Below are positions 53,595 to 61,404 of a DNA stretch of 64,000 bases, piece after piece. The notes under the pieces are model-generated. The model worked only from the letters and a program-made list of their open reading frames with translations. It made no database searches and was not told the DNA's origin. How positions within the stretch are numbered: position 1 is the stretch's first letter; the number at the start of each line of letters is the position of its first letter. The translations under genes were made by a program, and so were the position numbers. Where the stretch lies: positions 1 through 64,000 of the forward strand of contig NZ_JAINWJ010000011.1 in assembly GCF_021021415.1 (NCBI RefSeq). Direction: 5' to 3'. Source of the DNA: Martelella mediterranea (lineage in GTDB: Bacteria > Pseudomonadota > Alphaproteobacteria > Rhizobiales > Rhizobiaceae).

Positions 53595-53621
53595 CGGCCA
53601 TGAGAGGTCCGCTCATGGCCG
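53595..53621. terminator. Stem-loop between convergent SDR and GST genes
   Basis: CGGCCATGAG-AGGTCCG-CTCATGGCCG has 10-bp perfect arms and a 7-nt loop, 16 nt after the SDR stop and 62 nt beyond the convergent GST stop. No T-run follows, so termination would depend on the strong stem only. Confidence 0.45.
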
Positions 53622-53682
53622 TGGCGAGCGCGCCGCACTCAAGATGCGCTCGCCGCAGCGGCGTTATCGCAAAGCTGTCAGA

Positions 53683-54267
53683 TCAGCTCAGTCCTTCCTC
53701 CTCAAGCGCCCGGATGACCGAGGGCATCGCCTTCATGCGGGTGAGGCAGTTCTGCAGATTTGCGGGCAGGTCAACGCCACTCCGTGGCGCGACCATCAGG
53801 ACCCAGAAGAGATAGCAGTCGGCAATCGTCATCTCGGAACTGATCAGAAATGCCTTGTCGCCCATCTGATCGGCGAGAAGCGCGAAGGCCTTCCCGATCT
53901 TCTCCCGGGCGCGCTGCTTTTCCGGTTCGGGGAAATCCCTGAAGAACGGGGCGTAGGCGCCGTGGATTTCGCTGGACATGAAGGCGAGCGCCTCGAATGT
54001 CCGCCACCTGAGCATGCGGCCTTCGGGCAGAAGCTTGCCGCTTTCCTCGGCGATATAGGCCAGGATGACCTGGTTCTCCGTCAGGACCGTGCCGTCGTCC
54101 ATCTCGATGGTTGGAATGTAGCCCTTCGGGTTGATTGCTAGAAAATCGCGACCGTCCCCGGCCCTTTTCTCGCGATCGATGCTGACGAGTTGATAGGCAA
54201 GCCCGGTCTCGATGAGCGCGATGTGATCGGCCAGGCTGCAGGCGCCGGGATAATAAAACAGCTTCAT
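53683..54267 (-). CDS. Glutathione S-transferase (beta-class-like)
   Basis: 194 residues. The N-terminal thioredoxin fold begins MKLFYYPGACSLADHIALIE, with Cys10 at the position of the active Cys of bacterial beta GSTs. The glutathione-binding cis-Pro is in NPKGYIPTIE, with VLTENQVILAYIAEE behind it. The C-terminal helical domain includes MTIADCYLFWVLMVA (N-capping box). Divergent from an HxlR-type regulator with 123 bp between, suggesting induction by an electrophile or oxidant. Confidence 0.92.
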   Translation of the reverse strand: MKLFYYPGACSLADHIALIETGLAYQLVSIDREKRAGDGRDFLAINPKGYIPTIEMDDGTVLTENQVILAYIAEESGKLLPEGRMLRWRTFEALAFMSSEIHGAYAPFFRDFPEPEKQRAREKIGKAFALLADQMGDKAFLISSEMTIADCYLFWVLMVAPRSGVDLPANLQNCLTRMKAMPSVIRALEEEGLS

Positions 54268-54390
54268 ATGTGGTCTCCTTGTCTGAACCCGGCCAGAGTC
54301 AATTTCCGGAACCAGGTCTCAATTGTTGACCACAGCCATTTATGGGACTTAAAAAGTACCGTCAAAAGCATAAATTCCGGAGCAGGTCAG

Positions 54391-54759
54391 ATGGATATGA
54401 CCGTGAACACCGCCGGCGCCGATTGCCGCGCCGTCAGCGATATTCTCAGCCGCATCGGCGACAAGTGGACGATCCAGGTGGTCGTCGCGCTTCGCTCAGG
54501 GCCACGCCGCTTCAACGAAATCAAGCGGCGCGTCGGCGGCATTTCGCAGCAGATGTTGACCAGGACGCTCAAGACGCTGGAACGGGACGGCATGATCGAA
54601 CGCAGCGTGCGCCACACCACGCCGCCACAGGTCGCATACGCCCTGACGCCGCTCGGACATTCCCTGTCCGACACGGCAAAGCATCTCGCCGATTGGGCGG
54701 CGGCCCACCGTGGCGCGATTGCGGACAATCGCGTCCGTTACGACAACCGTAAGCCTTGA
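54391..54759 (+). CDS. HxlR-family transcriptional regulator
   Basis: 122 residues from ATG 54391 (GGAGCAGG upstream); earlier in-frame starts run into the GST promoter. Winged helix with DKWTIQVVVALRSGPRRFNE, VGGISQQMLTRTLKTLERDG and VAYALTPLGHSL, the standard HxlR layout. A Cys at position 12 (GADCRAVSDIL) is placed like the redox or aldehyde-sensing Cys of HypR/YodB-type members. Probable regulator of the divergent GST gene. Confidence 0.92.
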   Translation: MDMTVNTAGADCRAVSDILSRIGDKWTIQVVVALRSGPRRFNEIKRRVGGISQQMLTRTLKTLERDGMIERSVRHTTPPQVAYALTPLGHSLSDTAKHLADWAAAHRGAIADNRVRYDNRKP

Positions 54760-54896
54760 TGCATTCACCGGGGCAATAGAGCCGATGCTGATGCCGTGGC
54801 CGGAAAATGCGCGCCTCTCGGCGAGATCGACTGAGCCCTTCAGGTTAAAACAGAACCGCTTTCCTTTTTATCCGAAGCGCCCCGGCCGGTAGCACA

Positions 54897-55991
54897 TCAC
54901 ACGGCGATCAGATCGAGAGCATCCCCGGCGGTTTGGTCCAGGGCGTTCAGCGGTATGATTTTCGGCGTTGATGCCTTCTCCTTCAGTGTCGCCAGATCGA
55001 ACTTTACATAGCCGAGACTGTTATAGGTTCGGACGAAGACGGCGCCGCGGGCGAGGTCGATCAGGGTGATCCACGAGGTATATTCGGTAATGAATTCGGG
55101 CGGGGTGCCGGCGGACTGGCCCGTCAGGTCGCCTGCCGATTTGGTCAGGGCGCTGGCCTTGGCGCTTGAATAGACCGAGGCGCCCTTGGGGCGGTCGAAC
55201 TTGTTCATCACGTGGCCGAGCTGCCTTATCGTCGCTTCCTGCCCGTCGGTCTTTTCGGAGAAATTGGCGTAATAGACCGCGCGCACGAAGCGATCGACGG
55301 CGGTGTCGGAGGAGGGCAGCGTAACCGTGGCGATGCCCGAATCCGGCTGGATGAAGTCCTGGCCGAGAAAGGTCGCGTTGGAATGGTCGACATTGCTGAG
55401 ATGGGTATAGTTGTTGAGGTTGGTCAGATGCCAGTCGAAGCGCGGGCTGTTGGTCATCACCCCGGTCGGATTGTCGAACACATGGCGCTCGCCGTCGAAG
55501 AACTCGATCACGATCGACGCGCCGGTCTTGTCGTGAACGGTGTAGTGGAACGGCGGAACGACGCCGCCAAGGGCGGCCAGCGGATCCACGAGGACGGGCT
55601 GCTCCTCCAGTGCGGTCTTGACCTCGGCGACCGTGGAAAACCGCGCCAGCATCCATGCGCCGAGATCGATGGCGGAAAGCACCGGCACCTCGGCGGCAAA
55701 CGTGTCGTCCGGTCCATGGGTCTCGGAAAAGGCGAGCAGGCTGAAGTTGAGCCCGGCGTCGTTCAGGCCCTCGACGACCTTGAGGTCGTCCGCGCTGCCA
55801 TTGGGCACGACGATGCCGAACACGTCATATTTGCAGTCGTAATTCAGCGGCGCGTGGTTGCCGGCCTTCGATGAAAGCTTCGTGCCCTTCGGCAGGAACG
55901 CGACGAGATAGGGCAGTTCCACGGGCAGTTCGAGCGTGCGCCCGGCATAGACGGAGCCCGAAAGGTCTTTGAGAAGAAGCGATGTGCACAT
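54897..55991 (-). CDS. Linear amide C-N hydrolase (choloylglycine hydrolase/penicillin acylase family)
   Basis: 364 residues. Cys2, exposed after Met removal, is the Ntn nucleophile, and R18, N82 and N181 correspond to R18, N82 and N175 of bile-salt hydrolases. The usual Asp21 (GRxMD) is replaced by Glu (GRTLE). The C-terminal part has TEYTSWITLIDLARGAVFVR. No signal peptide, so cytoplasmic. Members cleave the amide bonds of bile salts, penicillin V and, in several plant-associated bacteria, N-acyl-homoserine lactones. It is not bound to any operon; a lux-box-like palindrome stands 89 nt upstream. A dead paralogue lies at 51499-52047. Confidence 0.88.
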   Translation of the reverse strand: MCTSLLLKDLSGSVYAGRTLELPVELPYLVAFLPKGTKLSSKAGNHAPLNYDCKYDVFGIVVPNGSADDLKVVEGLNDAGLNFSLLAFSETHGPDDTFAAEVPVLSAIDLGAWMLARFSTVAEVKTALEEQPVLVDPLAALGGVVPPFHYTVHDKTGASIVIEFFDGERHVFDNPTGVMTNSPRFDWHLTNLNNYTHLSNVDHSNATFLGQDFIQPDSGIATVTLPSSDTAVDRFVRAVYYANFSEKTDGQEATIRQLGHVMNKFDRPKGASVYSSAKASALTKSAGDLTGQSAGTPPEFITEYTSWITLIDLARGAVFVRTYNSLGYVKFDLATLKEKASTPKIIPLNALDQTAGDALDLIAV

Positions 55992-56079
55992 GGTATCCTC
56001 TTTGAAGCTTTGCTGGCCTGGTGGGTCGTTTGCGGTTACCGAAGGCGGGTCAGATTACCGTGACGGCGTGTTTTCGTGC

Positions 56080-56097
56080 ACTGTCCGATCGAACAGT
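56080..56097. promoter_or_regulatory. lux-box-like palindrome upstream of the amide hydrolase gene
   Basis: ACTGTCCGATCGAACAGT is an 18-bp dyad with one mismatched pair. It contains CTGT-NN-GATCG-N-ACAG, the core of the Vibrio fischeri lux box, and also satisfies the CT-N12-AG rule of las/rhl boxes. It lies 89 nt from the hydrolase start codon in the 176-nt interval 55992-56167. No luxR or luxI gene is in the window. An unrelated dyad is the alternative. Confidence 0.45.
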
Positions 56098-56167
56098 CGG
56101 CATGGCCCTTGTCCGTCATCCGATCTCCCCCTTGTCCTGTCGGTTTCAGCATATCAGACGCCATTGT

Positions 56168-57019
56168 TCAATGCGCCGCGTGGCGCGCCTCGACCATGCT
56201 CAGCGCGGCGGCGACGAAAAAGCAGAAGGCCCCGAACCAGAGATTGGCGTTGGAGGCATCGAGCGCCCATTGTGGGTCTGTGCCGCGGGGCACATAGGCG
56301 ACCGTCGAGGCGATCATGAAGGCGATGCAGCCCAGAAGATTGATCGCGACGATCCACCAGGCGATCTCGCGCCGTGGGCGGATGTCGTGCGCATGGCTGG
56401 TCTCGATATAGGCGAGATAGGCCGAGACCAGGAACAGCACTGAGCCGATCATGCCCGGCAGCCAGATCACCGTATTCTGCATCAGCCAGCCGGACGGGGC
56501 CTTGATGGCGTCGAAGGTGTTGAAGTTGAAGGCGACGGTGCCCACGAACTGGGTCGCGGCGCTGATCCAGCCGACGCTTTTCGGGTCCCATCCGAACAGG
56601 TTGGGCCGCTTCGCGCCGCTGGTGTAGGTGTCGTCGGCATTGGCCGCCTGGAAAAGCTGAAGATAGGCGGCGGTTGTAAACGGGATCGAGCCGGCGAAGA
56701 AGGTGACATTGGCCGTCCAGTCCGGCAGGCCTTTGGTCAGCGAGGGAGATAGCGCCAGCACGCTGCCGAGCATGAACAGGAACGAGCCGATGCAGAAGAT
56801 CAGCCCCATGATCCAGTTGTAGCGCGCTGTGTGCCAGGGCGCCGCCCGGGTGTGTTCCAGCGCCCGCCGTTCCCGGAACAGGCCCTTGCGGTGGTCGCGG
56901 GCAAGCCACAGCAGCGGTCTTCCGGCCCTGTGATACCGGCGGAGCGTCACGAACGGCCAGGGGCCGCGCGCCTCTTCATGGGGCTCTTTGGCGGGGTTCC
57001 GGGCTTTCTGGTTCATCAT
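56168..57019 (-). CDS. YrhK-domain integral membrane protein
   Basis: 283 residues (an ATG one codon later is equally good). After a basic, soluble N-terminus of about 65 residues there are seven to eight predicted helices in two similar blocks: YNWIMGLIFCIGSFLFMLGS with FFAGSIPFTTAAYLQLFQAA, and LPGMIGSVLFLVSAYLAYIE with NLWFGAFCFFVAAALSMVEA. This repeats the YrhK unit. No biochemical function is established for the family. It follows the AspT-type gene by 13 nt on the same strand, the last member of the membrane cluster. Confidence 0.75.
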   Translation of the reverse strand: MMNQKARNPAKEPHEEARGPWPFVTLRRYHRAGRPLLWLARDHRKGLFRERRALEHTRAAPWHTARYNWIMGLIFCIGSFLFMLGSVLALSPSLTKGLPDWTANVTFFAGSIPFTTAAYLQLFQAANADDTYTSGAKRPNLFGWDPKSVGWISAATQFVGTVAFNFNTFDAIKAPSGWLMQNTVIWLPGMIGSVLFLVSAYLAYIETSHAHDIRPRREIAWWIVAINLLGCIAFMIASTVAYVPRGTDPQWALDASNANLWFGAFCFFVAAALSMVEARHAAH

Positions 57020-57032
57020 CGCGTCCGCACCA

Positions 57033-58730
57033 TCAGCTTATCAGCACGATCACGATGCCGAACAGGGTCAGGATCGTGCTCGATGTCGCGTAGGGGACCG
57101 AAAAGCCGAGAGACGGCACCTGGCTTTCCGCCTTGTCGGTGATCATGCCAAGCGGAGCGGCGGCCGTGCGCGCGCCGGCGCAGCAGCCGAGCAGGATCGC
57201 ATCATCGAAGCGGAAGATGTATTTGCCGATATAGATCGACAGCAGCATCGGCAGCGCGGCCGCGAAAATGCTCCACAGCACGAAGACGAAGCCGAGTTCC
57301 TTCAATCCCGCGATCACGCTCGGCCCTGCCGACAGGCCAACGACGGCGATGAACATGTTGAGCCCGATCGAGTTCATGAACCAGGTCGTTGCCTGCGGCA
57401 CCCTGCCGAAGGCGGGACGGATCGAGCGCAGCCAGCCGAACATCAGGCCGACCAGCAGCACGCCGCCGGCGGTCGACAGCGTCAGCGGAACCGAGCCGAC
57501 CCGAAGCGTCAGCGAACCGATCAGCGCGCCGACGATGATGGCGGCCGCGATGAAGGCGATGTCGGCGCGGTTGGTCTCGCGATCGAGATAGCCGAACGTC
57601 TTCGCCACCGCCGAAATATCCGCCGAGCGCCCGACCACGGTGACGACATCGCCGCGATAGAGCCTGGTATCGGGCAGGATCGGTATATCGACCGACATGG
57701 CGCCGCGCCGGATGCCGGTGAGGAATATCCCGCGCGTCTCGGGCATGTGGGCGAGTTCGGCGAGCGACTTGCGGTGAATGTTCTTCGCCGTCACCAGAAT
57801 GTCCGTGCCCTCGACCTGGACGCCGAGAAGCTCGGCGTCGTCGACCTCGGCCAGCACCCGGCCGATCTCGCCGAGGAGCACGTGGCGTTCGCCGGCGAAG
57901 GCAAGGACATCGCCCGGCTTGATAACCGTGTCGGCCGTGGCCTCGGTGATCGCGCCGTCCCGGCGCAGGCGGGCAATGAACAGGCGGTGCCCCTTGAAGA
58001 AATGCTCGGCCGCAAAGACCGTCAACCCGTCGAGCGGCGCGCCCTCATCGACGCGGTAGGCGCGCGCGACATATTGATGCCAGGCCGTACCCCGGCCGCT
58101 GCGGTCGCCGGCGCCGCCCACCCGCCGGATATAGTCCCGGCAGGCGGCGGCAATGTCGACCCGCATCAGCTTGGGGCCGAGGATGCCGAGCATCACCACC
58201 GAGCCGAATGTGCCGATCACATAGCTGATGGAGAAGGCGGCGGGGAGGATCTGGTTGGCGCTGGTCTTGGCGGCGGCGGAGATCGCCGATTGCCCGATCG
58301 CGGTCTGGGAAAGGCCGAGAGCGGATGATGTCGTTGTCGAGCCGGCGTAGAGCCCGGCGGCGATACCGACGTCATAGCCGGCAAGACGGACGGCGAGATA
58401 GACCGCGCCGAGGCTCATGAGGCAGACGAGCGCGGCGAAGGCCGCCTGTTGCAGGCCGCCGGAAAAGAGGCCGCGCACGAATTGCGGCCCGGCGCTGTAG
58501 CCGACGGCGAACAGGTAGAACACGAAGAACACCGTCTTCACGTCGTTCGAGACGGTGATGCCGATCTGGCCGATCACCAATGCTGCTAGCAGCGTCGCCG
58601 TGACATCGCCAAGCGAAATCCCCGCGATCTTGACCCGTCCGAGAGTGTAGCCCGCGAACAGGGCAAGGAAGAGGGGGATTTCCACGTTTTCACGCAGCGT
58701 GGTTGCCAGCCAGTCGAGCATGTTATGCAT
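57033..58730 (-). CDS. AspT/YidE-family exchanger with two TrkA-C domains
   Basis: 565 residues: about five helices, two soluble TrkA_C (RCK_C) domains near residues 205-370 (DGLTVFAAEHFFKGHRLFIA; VVTVVGRSADISAVAK), then five to six further helices. The duplicated AspT antiporter half is seen in LYAGSTTTSSALGLSQTAIG and again in GCCAGARTAAAPLGMITDKA followed by SVPYATSSTIL. AspT exchanges aspartate and alanine; other relatives have unknown cargo. Follows the ChaA-type gene by 11 nt. Co-transcription with a cation exchanger is unusual and may mean a linked ion-coupled function. Confidence 0.9.
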   Translation of the reverse strand: MHNMLDWLATTLRENVEIPLFLALFAGYTLGRVKIAGISLGDVTATLLAALVIGQIGITVSNDVKTVFFVFYLFAVGYSAGPQFVRGLFSGGLQQAAFAALVCLMSLGAVYLAVRLAGYDVGIAAGLYAGSTTTSSALGLSQTAIGQSAISAAAKTSANQILPAAFSISYVIGTFGSVVMLGILGPKLMRVDIAAACRDYIRRVGGAGDRSGRGTAWHQYVARAYRVDEGAPLDGLTVFAAEHFFKGHRLFIARLRRDGAITEATADTVIKPGDVLAFAGERHVLLGEIGRVLAEVDDAELLGVQVEGTDILVTAKNIHRKSLAELAHMPETRGIFLTGIRRGAMSVDIPILPDTRLYRGDVVTVVGRSADISAVAKTFGYLDRETNRADIAFIAAAIIVGALIGSLTLRVGSVPLTLSTAGGVLLVGLMFGWLRSIRPAFGRVPQATTWFMNSIGLNMFIAVVGLSAGPSVIAGLKELGFVFVLWSIFAAALPMLLSIYIGKYIFRFDDAILLGCCAGARTAAAPLGMITDKAESQVPSLGFSVPYATSSTILTLFGIVIVLIS

Positions 58731-58741
58731 TCACTCCGTTT

Positions 58742-59854
58742 TCAAGGCACCAGCGTCAACAGGACGAAGACGACGAAGATGACGAGGTGAACCGCGCCCT
58801 GCAGCACCGTCGTCCGTCCCGTGCCGAGCGTGAGCGTGCTCACGAACAGGGTCAGAAGCAGCATCACCATCTGTTCCGGCTCGAGGCCGAGGGTGAGCTG
58901 CTGGCCGATGAAGATCGACACCAGCGCGACGATCGGGATCGACATGCCGATGCTGGCGAGCGCCGAACCCAGCACCAGGTTGATGCTTTGCTGGATCCGG
59001 TTTCGCGCCGCCGCCTGCACCGAGGAGATGCCTTCCGGCAACAGCACGAGCGCCGCGATCACGACGCCGACGAGCGCATGCGGCAGGCCGGCTGCGGTGA
59101 TGGCGAGATCAAGCGGATGCGACAGCGCCTCGGCGAGCAGAATCACCACCAGCAGCGACACCGGCAGCATGACGGCACTGATCGCGGTCATTCGTGCGGA
59201 CGGCTTTTCGGGGTGCTCGGGGAAGAAGTCTTCGCCGGCTGGCGGCGCCTCATCGGCGTCGTCGACGAAATAGTTGCGGTGGCGCACGGTCTGGACGAAC
59301 AGGAACACGCCATAAAGCGTCAGGCAGCACAGGCTGATGACCAGAAGCTGCGCCCAGGAATATTGCCTGTCCGCGCCGGAAATCGCGAAATTGGGGAGCA
59401 CGAAGGCGAGCGTCGAGAGCGTGCCGAGCACGGCGAGCGCCGCCGAGGCGGCGGGCAGCTTGAAGCTCTGCTCGTGATAGATCCGGCCGCCGCGCACGAG
59501 GCAGAGGCCGATGATACCGTTCAGCACGATCATCACCGCGGCGAACACCGTGTCGCGGGCGACTTCCTCCCCGCCCTCGATGCCGGACAGCATGATCGAG
59601 ATGATCAACGCGACCTCGATCAGCGTCACGCAACAGGCGAGGATGATCGAGCCCATCGGCTCGCCGAGCCTGGCGCCCAGCACCTCGGCATGCAGCACCG
59701 AGGCGAATACCGAGCCGCCGAGAAGCAGGATCGCGGGCAACACGAACACCATGGCGGTGTCGTGCAGCACGCCCGTGATCTCAAGCGCGGCCCATGCGAA
59801 GGCGGCGATAGGCAGCAACAGGCTCCACCGGGGGATCGAATTGCGGGCGTGCAT
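58742..59854 (-). CDS. chaA: Calcium/sodium:proton exchanger (ChaA type)
   Basis: 370 residues, eleven predicted helices. The two CaCA-type repeats are present: LGEPMGSIILACCVTLIEVA in the first half and VVIAALVLLPEGISSVQAAA followed by INLVLGSALASIGMSIP in the second, with the acidic residues that bind the cation. Length equals E. coli ChaA (366). An acidic cytoplasmic loop (VDDADEAPPAGEDFFPEHPE) lies between the repeats. It works in Ca2+ or Na+ efflux and alkaline pH tolerance. 56 nt after the outer-membrane factor gene on the same strand. Confidence 0.9.
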   Translation of the reverse strand: MHARNSIPRWSLLLPIAAFAWAALEITGVLHDTAMVFVLPAILLLGGSVFASVLHAEVLGARLGEPMGSIILACCVTLIEVALIISIMLSGIEGGEEVARDTVFAAVMIVLNGIIGLCLVRGGRIYHEQSFKLPAASAALAVLGTLSTLAFVLPNFAISGADRQYSWAQLLVISLCCLTLYGVFLFVQTVRHRNYFVDDADEAPPAGEDFFPEHPEKPSARMTAISAVMLPVSLLVVILLAEALSHPLDLAITAAGLPHALVGVVIAALVLLPEGISSVQAAARNRIQQSINLVLGSALASIGMSIPIVALVSIFIGQQLTLGLEPEQMVMLLLTLFVSTLTLGTGRTTVLQGAVHLVIFVVFVLLTLVP

Positions 59855-59910
59855 GCGTTTCTCTCTTCTCGGCTGTCTGTTCCGGTCACGTTGCCGGAAC
59901 TGGCGTTCTG

Positions 59911-61404
59911 TTATCGTGGCGTTCCGGCGGGAATCGCGCTGGTCGATGTGCCGAGCACGAAGGCGAGGTTGGCCGCGGCCGTGAAGGCCGCCTCGCGCGC
60001 ATCGCCCTCGGCGAGCCGGGCGTCGAGAAGGCCGTTTTGCGCCGTGGCGAGCGCGGAAACCGTGCCGACGCCGTTCTGGTAGGATTCGAGCGCCGAATCA
60101 TAGGTCTTGTAGGCCGCCTGCCGCAGCTTGACGGCGGAATCATTGGCCTGGATCGCGGTTGTCAGCGCGTTGGAGGCGACCACGATTTCGCGGGCGGCGG
60201 CATCCTTCAGCTGGTCGAAATTGCGCTCCGCGGCCTCGACCCGGCTTTGGGCCTGCTTCAGGTTGGCGTCGCGCATGCCGGCGTCGTAAAGCGGGATGGT
60301 GGCGCCGAACATGATGTTGCCGTTGAGGCCACTGTTTTCCACCGCGGGCAGGCCGGCGGCATCGAGTTGGGTCTCATAGGTGGAGAGCGTGCCGAAGACG
60401 CCGATCTTCGGCAAGAAGTCCGCCTTTGCCTTCTTGACGCCCTGACGGCTCGCCTCCAGCGCAGCATAGCCGGCGAAGATATCGGGACGGTTGGCCAGCG
60501 CGATCTCGATCATCGTCTCGGTCGGCATGCTGGATGCGCGCGGAAGCCTGCGATCCTTGGTGTCCTCGATCTTCAGCTTGGTCATCGGCGAGACGCCAAC
60601 CGCGCCGAGCAGCGCCTGATAGGTATCCTGTTCGCTGCCGCGCGCCTGGACCACGCGCAGTTCCTCCTGCGCCACGATCTGCTCGGCCTGGGCGAGATCG
60701 ACCGAGGTGGCGAGCCCGCGCTCGCGCCGCGCCCTGATCGCGTCGTAAACCGTGCGGCTGTTGGCAAGCGCCTGGCCGGCGGCGCGGCTGTGGGCGCGGG
60801 CGGCGTTGTAATCGTGAAAGGCGCTGGTGACCTCGAAGATCAGGCGCTGGTGCGTGGCATTGAACTGGTAGTTGGCGGCCAGCGACAATTGCTTCGCCCC
60901 TTCCACCACCGCGCTGCGGCCACCGAAATCGAAGGCCAGCCACTGCAGCGCCATGAACGGCACGACGCCGTTGATATTGGAGTTGAAATAGGCATTGCCG
61001 CCGATCGGGATCGGCAGTTCGGCGGCATTCTCGTTGCTGCCGCCGATGACATTGGCGGTGATCACCGGCAGATAGGTCGCCTCAGCCATGCCGACGGCGA
61101 GCGCTGCCTGCCGGGCCTGTTCCCAGGCGACGCGGGTCTCGGGATTGCTGCGCTGGGCGAGGTCGATCAGTTGCGGCAGGCTGTAGAGCCGGCTTTCGTC
61201 CACCGCCGGCGCTGTGAGCGCCAGTGCGCCGCTTGTCTCGGCCTGCCGGCGCATCTCGCCGGCGGAGTCGCCGTCACCGGGCTGCCATTGCGCGTCGGGT
61301 GATTGCGGGGCGAGCGCGAGCGTATCAGCGACGCAGCCGGAAAGCGCCAGCATCATGGCGAGAAACGCGCCGCGGCCGAGGGCAGGCATCAGATGTCGTC
61401 TCAT
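59911..61404 (-). CDS. Outer-membrane efflux lipoprotein (TolC/OMF family)
   Basis: 497 residues. A lipoprotein signal (AFLAMMLALSGC, lipidated Cys at about residue 24) is followed by the two OMF repeats; SLPQLIDLAQRSNPETRVAW opens the first. The helical stretches RREARGLATSVDLAQAEQIV-like (RRERGLATSVDLAQAEQIVA) and VSALATAQNGLLDARLAEGD mark the repeats. It provides the outer-membrane duct for the FUSC and HlyD proteins encoded just upstream. Start overlaps the FUSC stop by 4 nt. Confidence 0.92.
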   Translation of the reverse strand: MRRHLMPALGRGAFLAMMLALSGCVADTLALAPQSPDAQWQPGDGDSAGEMRRQAETSGALALTAPAVDESRLYSLPQLIDLAQRSNPETRVAWEQARQAALAVGMAEATYLPVITANVIGGSNENAAELPIPIGGNAYFNSNINGVVPFMALQWLAFDFGGRSAVVEGAKQLSLAANYQFNATHQRLIFEVTSAFHDYNAARAHSRAAGQALANSRTVYDAIRARRERGLATSVDLAQAEQIVAQEELRVVQARGSEQDTYQALLGAVGVSPMTKLKIEDTKDRRLPRASSMPTETMIEIALANRPDIFAGYAALEASRQGVKKAKADFLPKIGVFGTLSTYETQLDAAGLPAVENSGLNGNIMFGATIPLYDAGMRDANLKQAQSRVEAAERNFDQLKDAAAREIVVASNALTTAIQANDSAVKLRQAAYKTYDSALESYQNGVGTVSALATAQNGLLDARLAEGDAREAAFTAAANLAFVLGTSTSAIPAGTPR

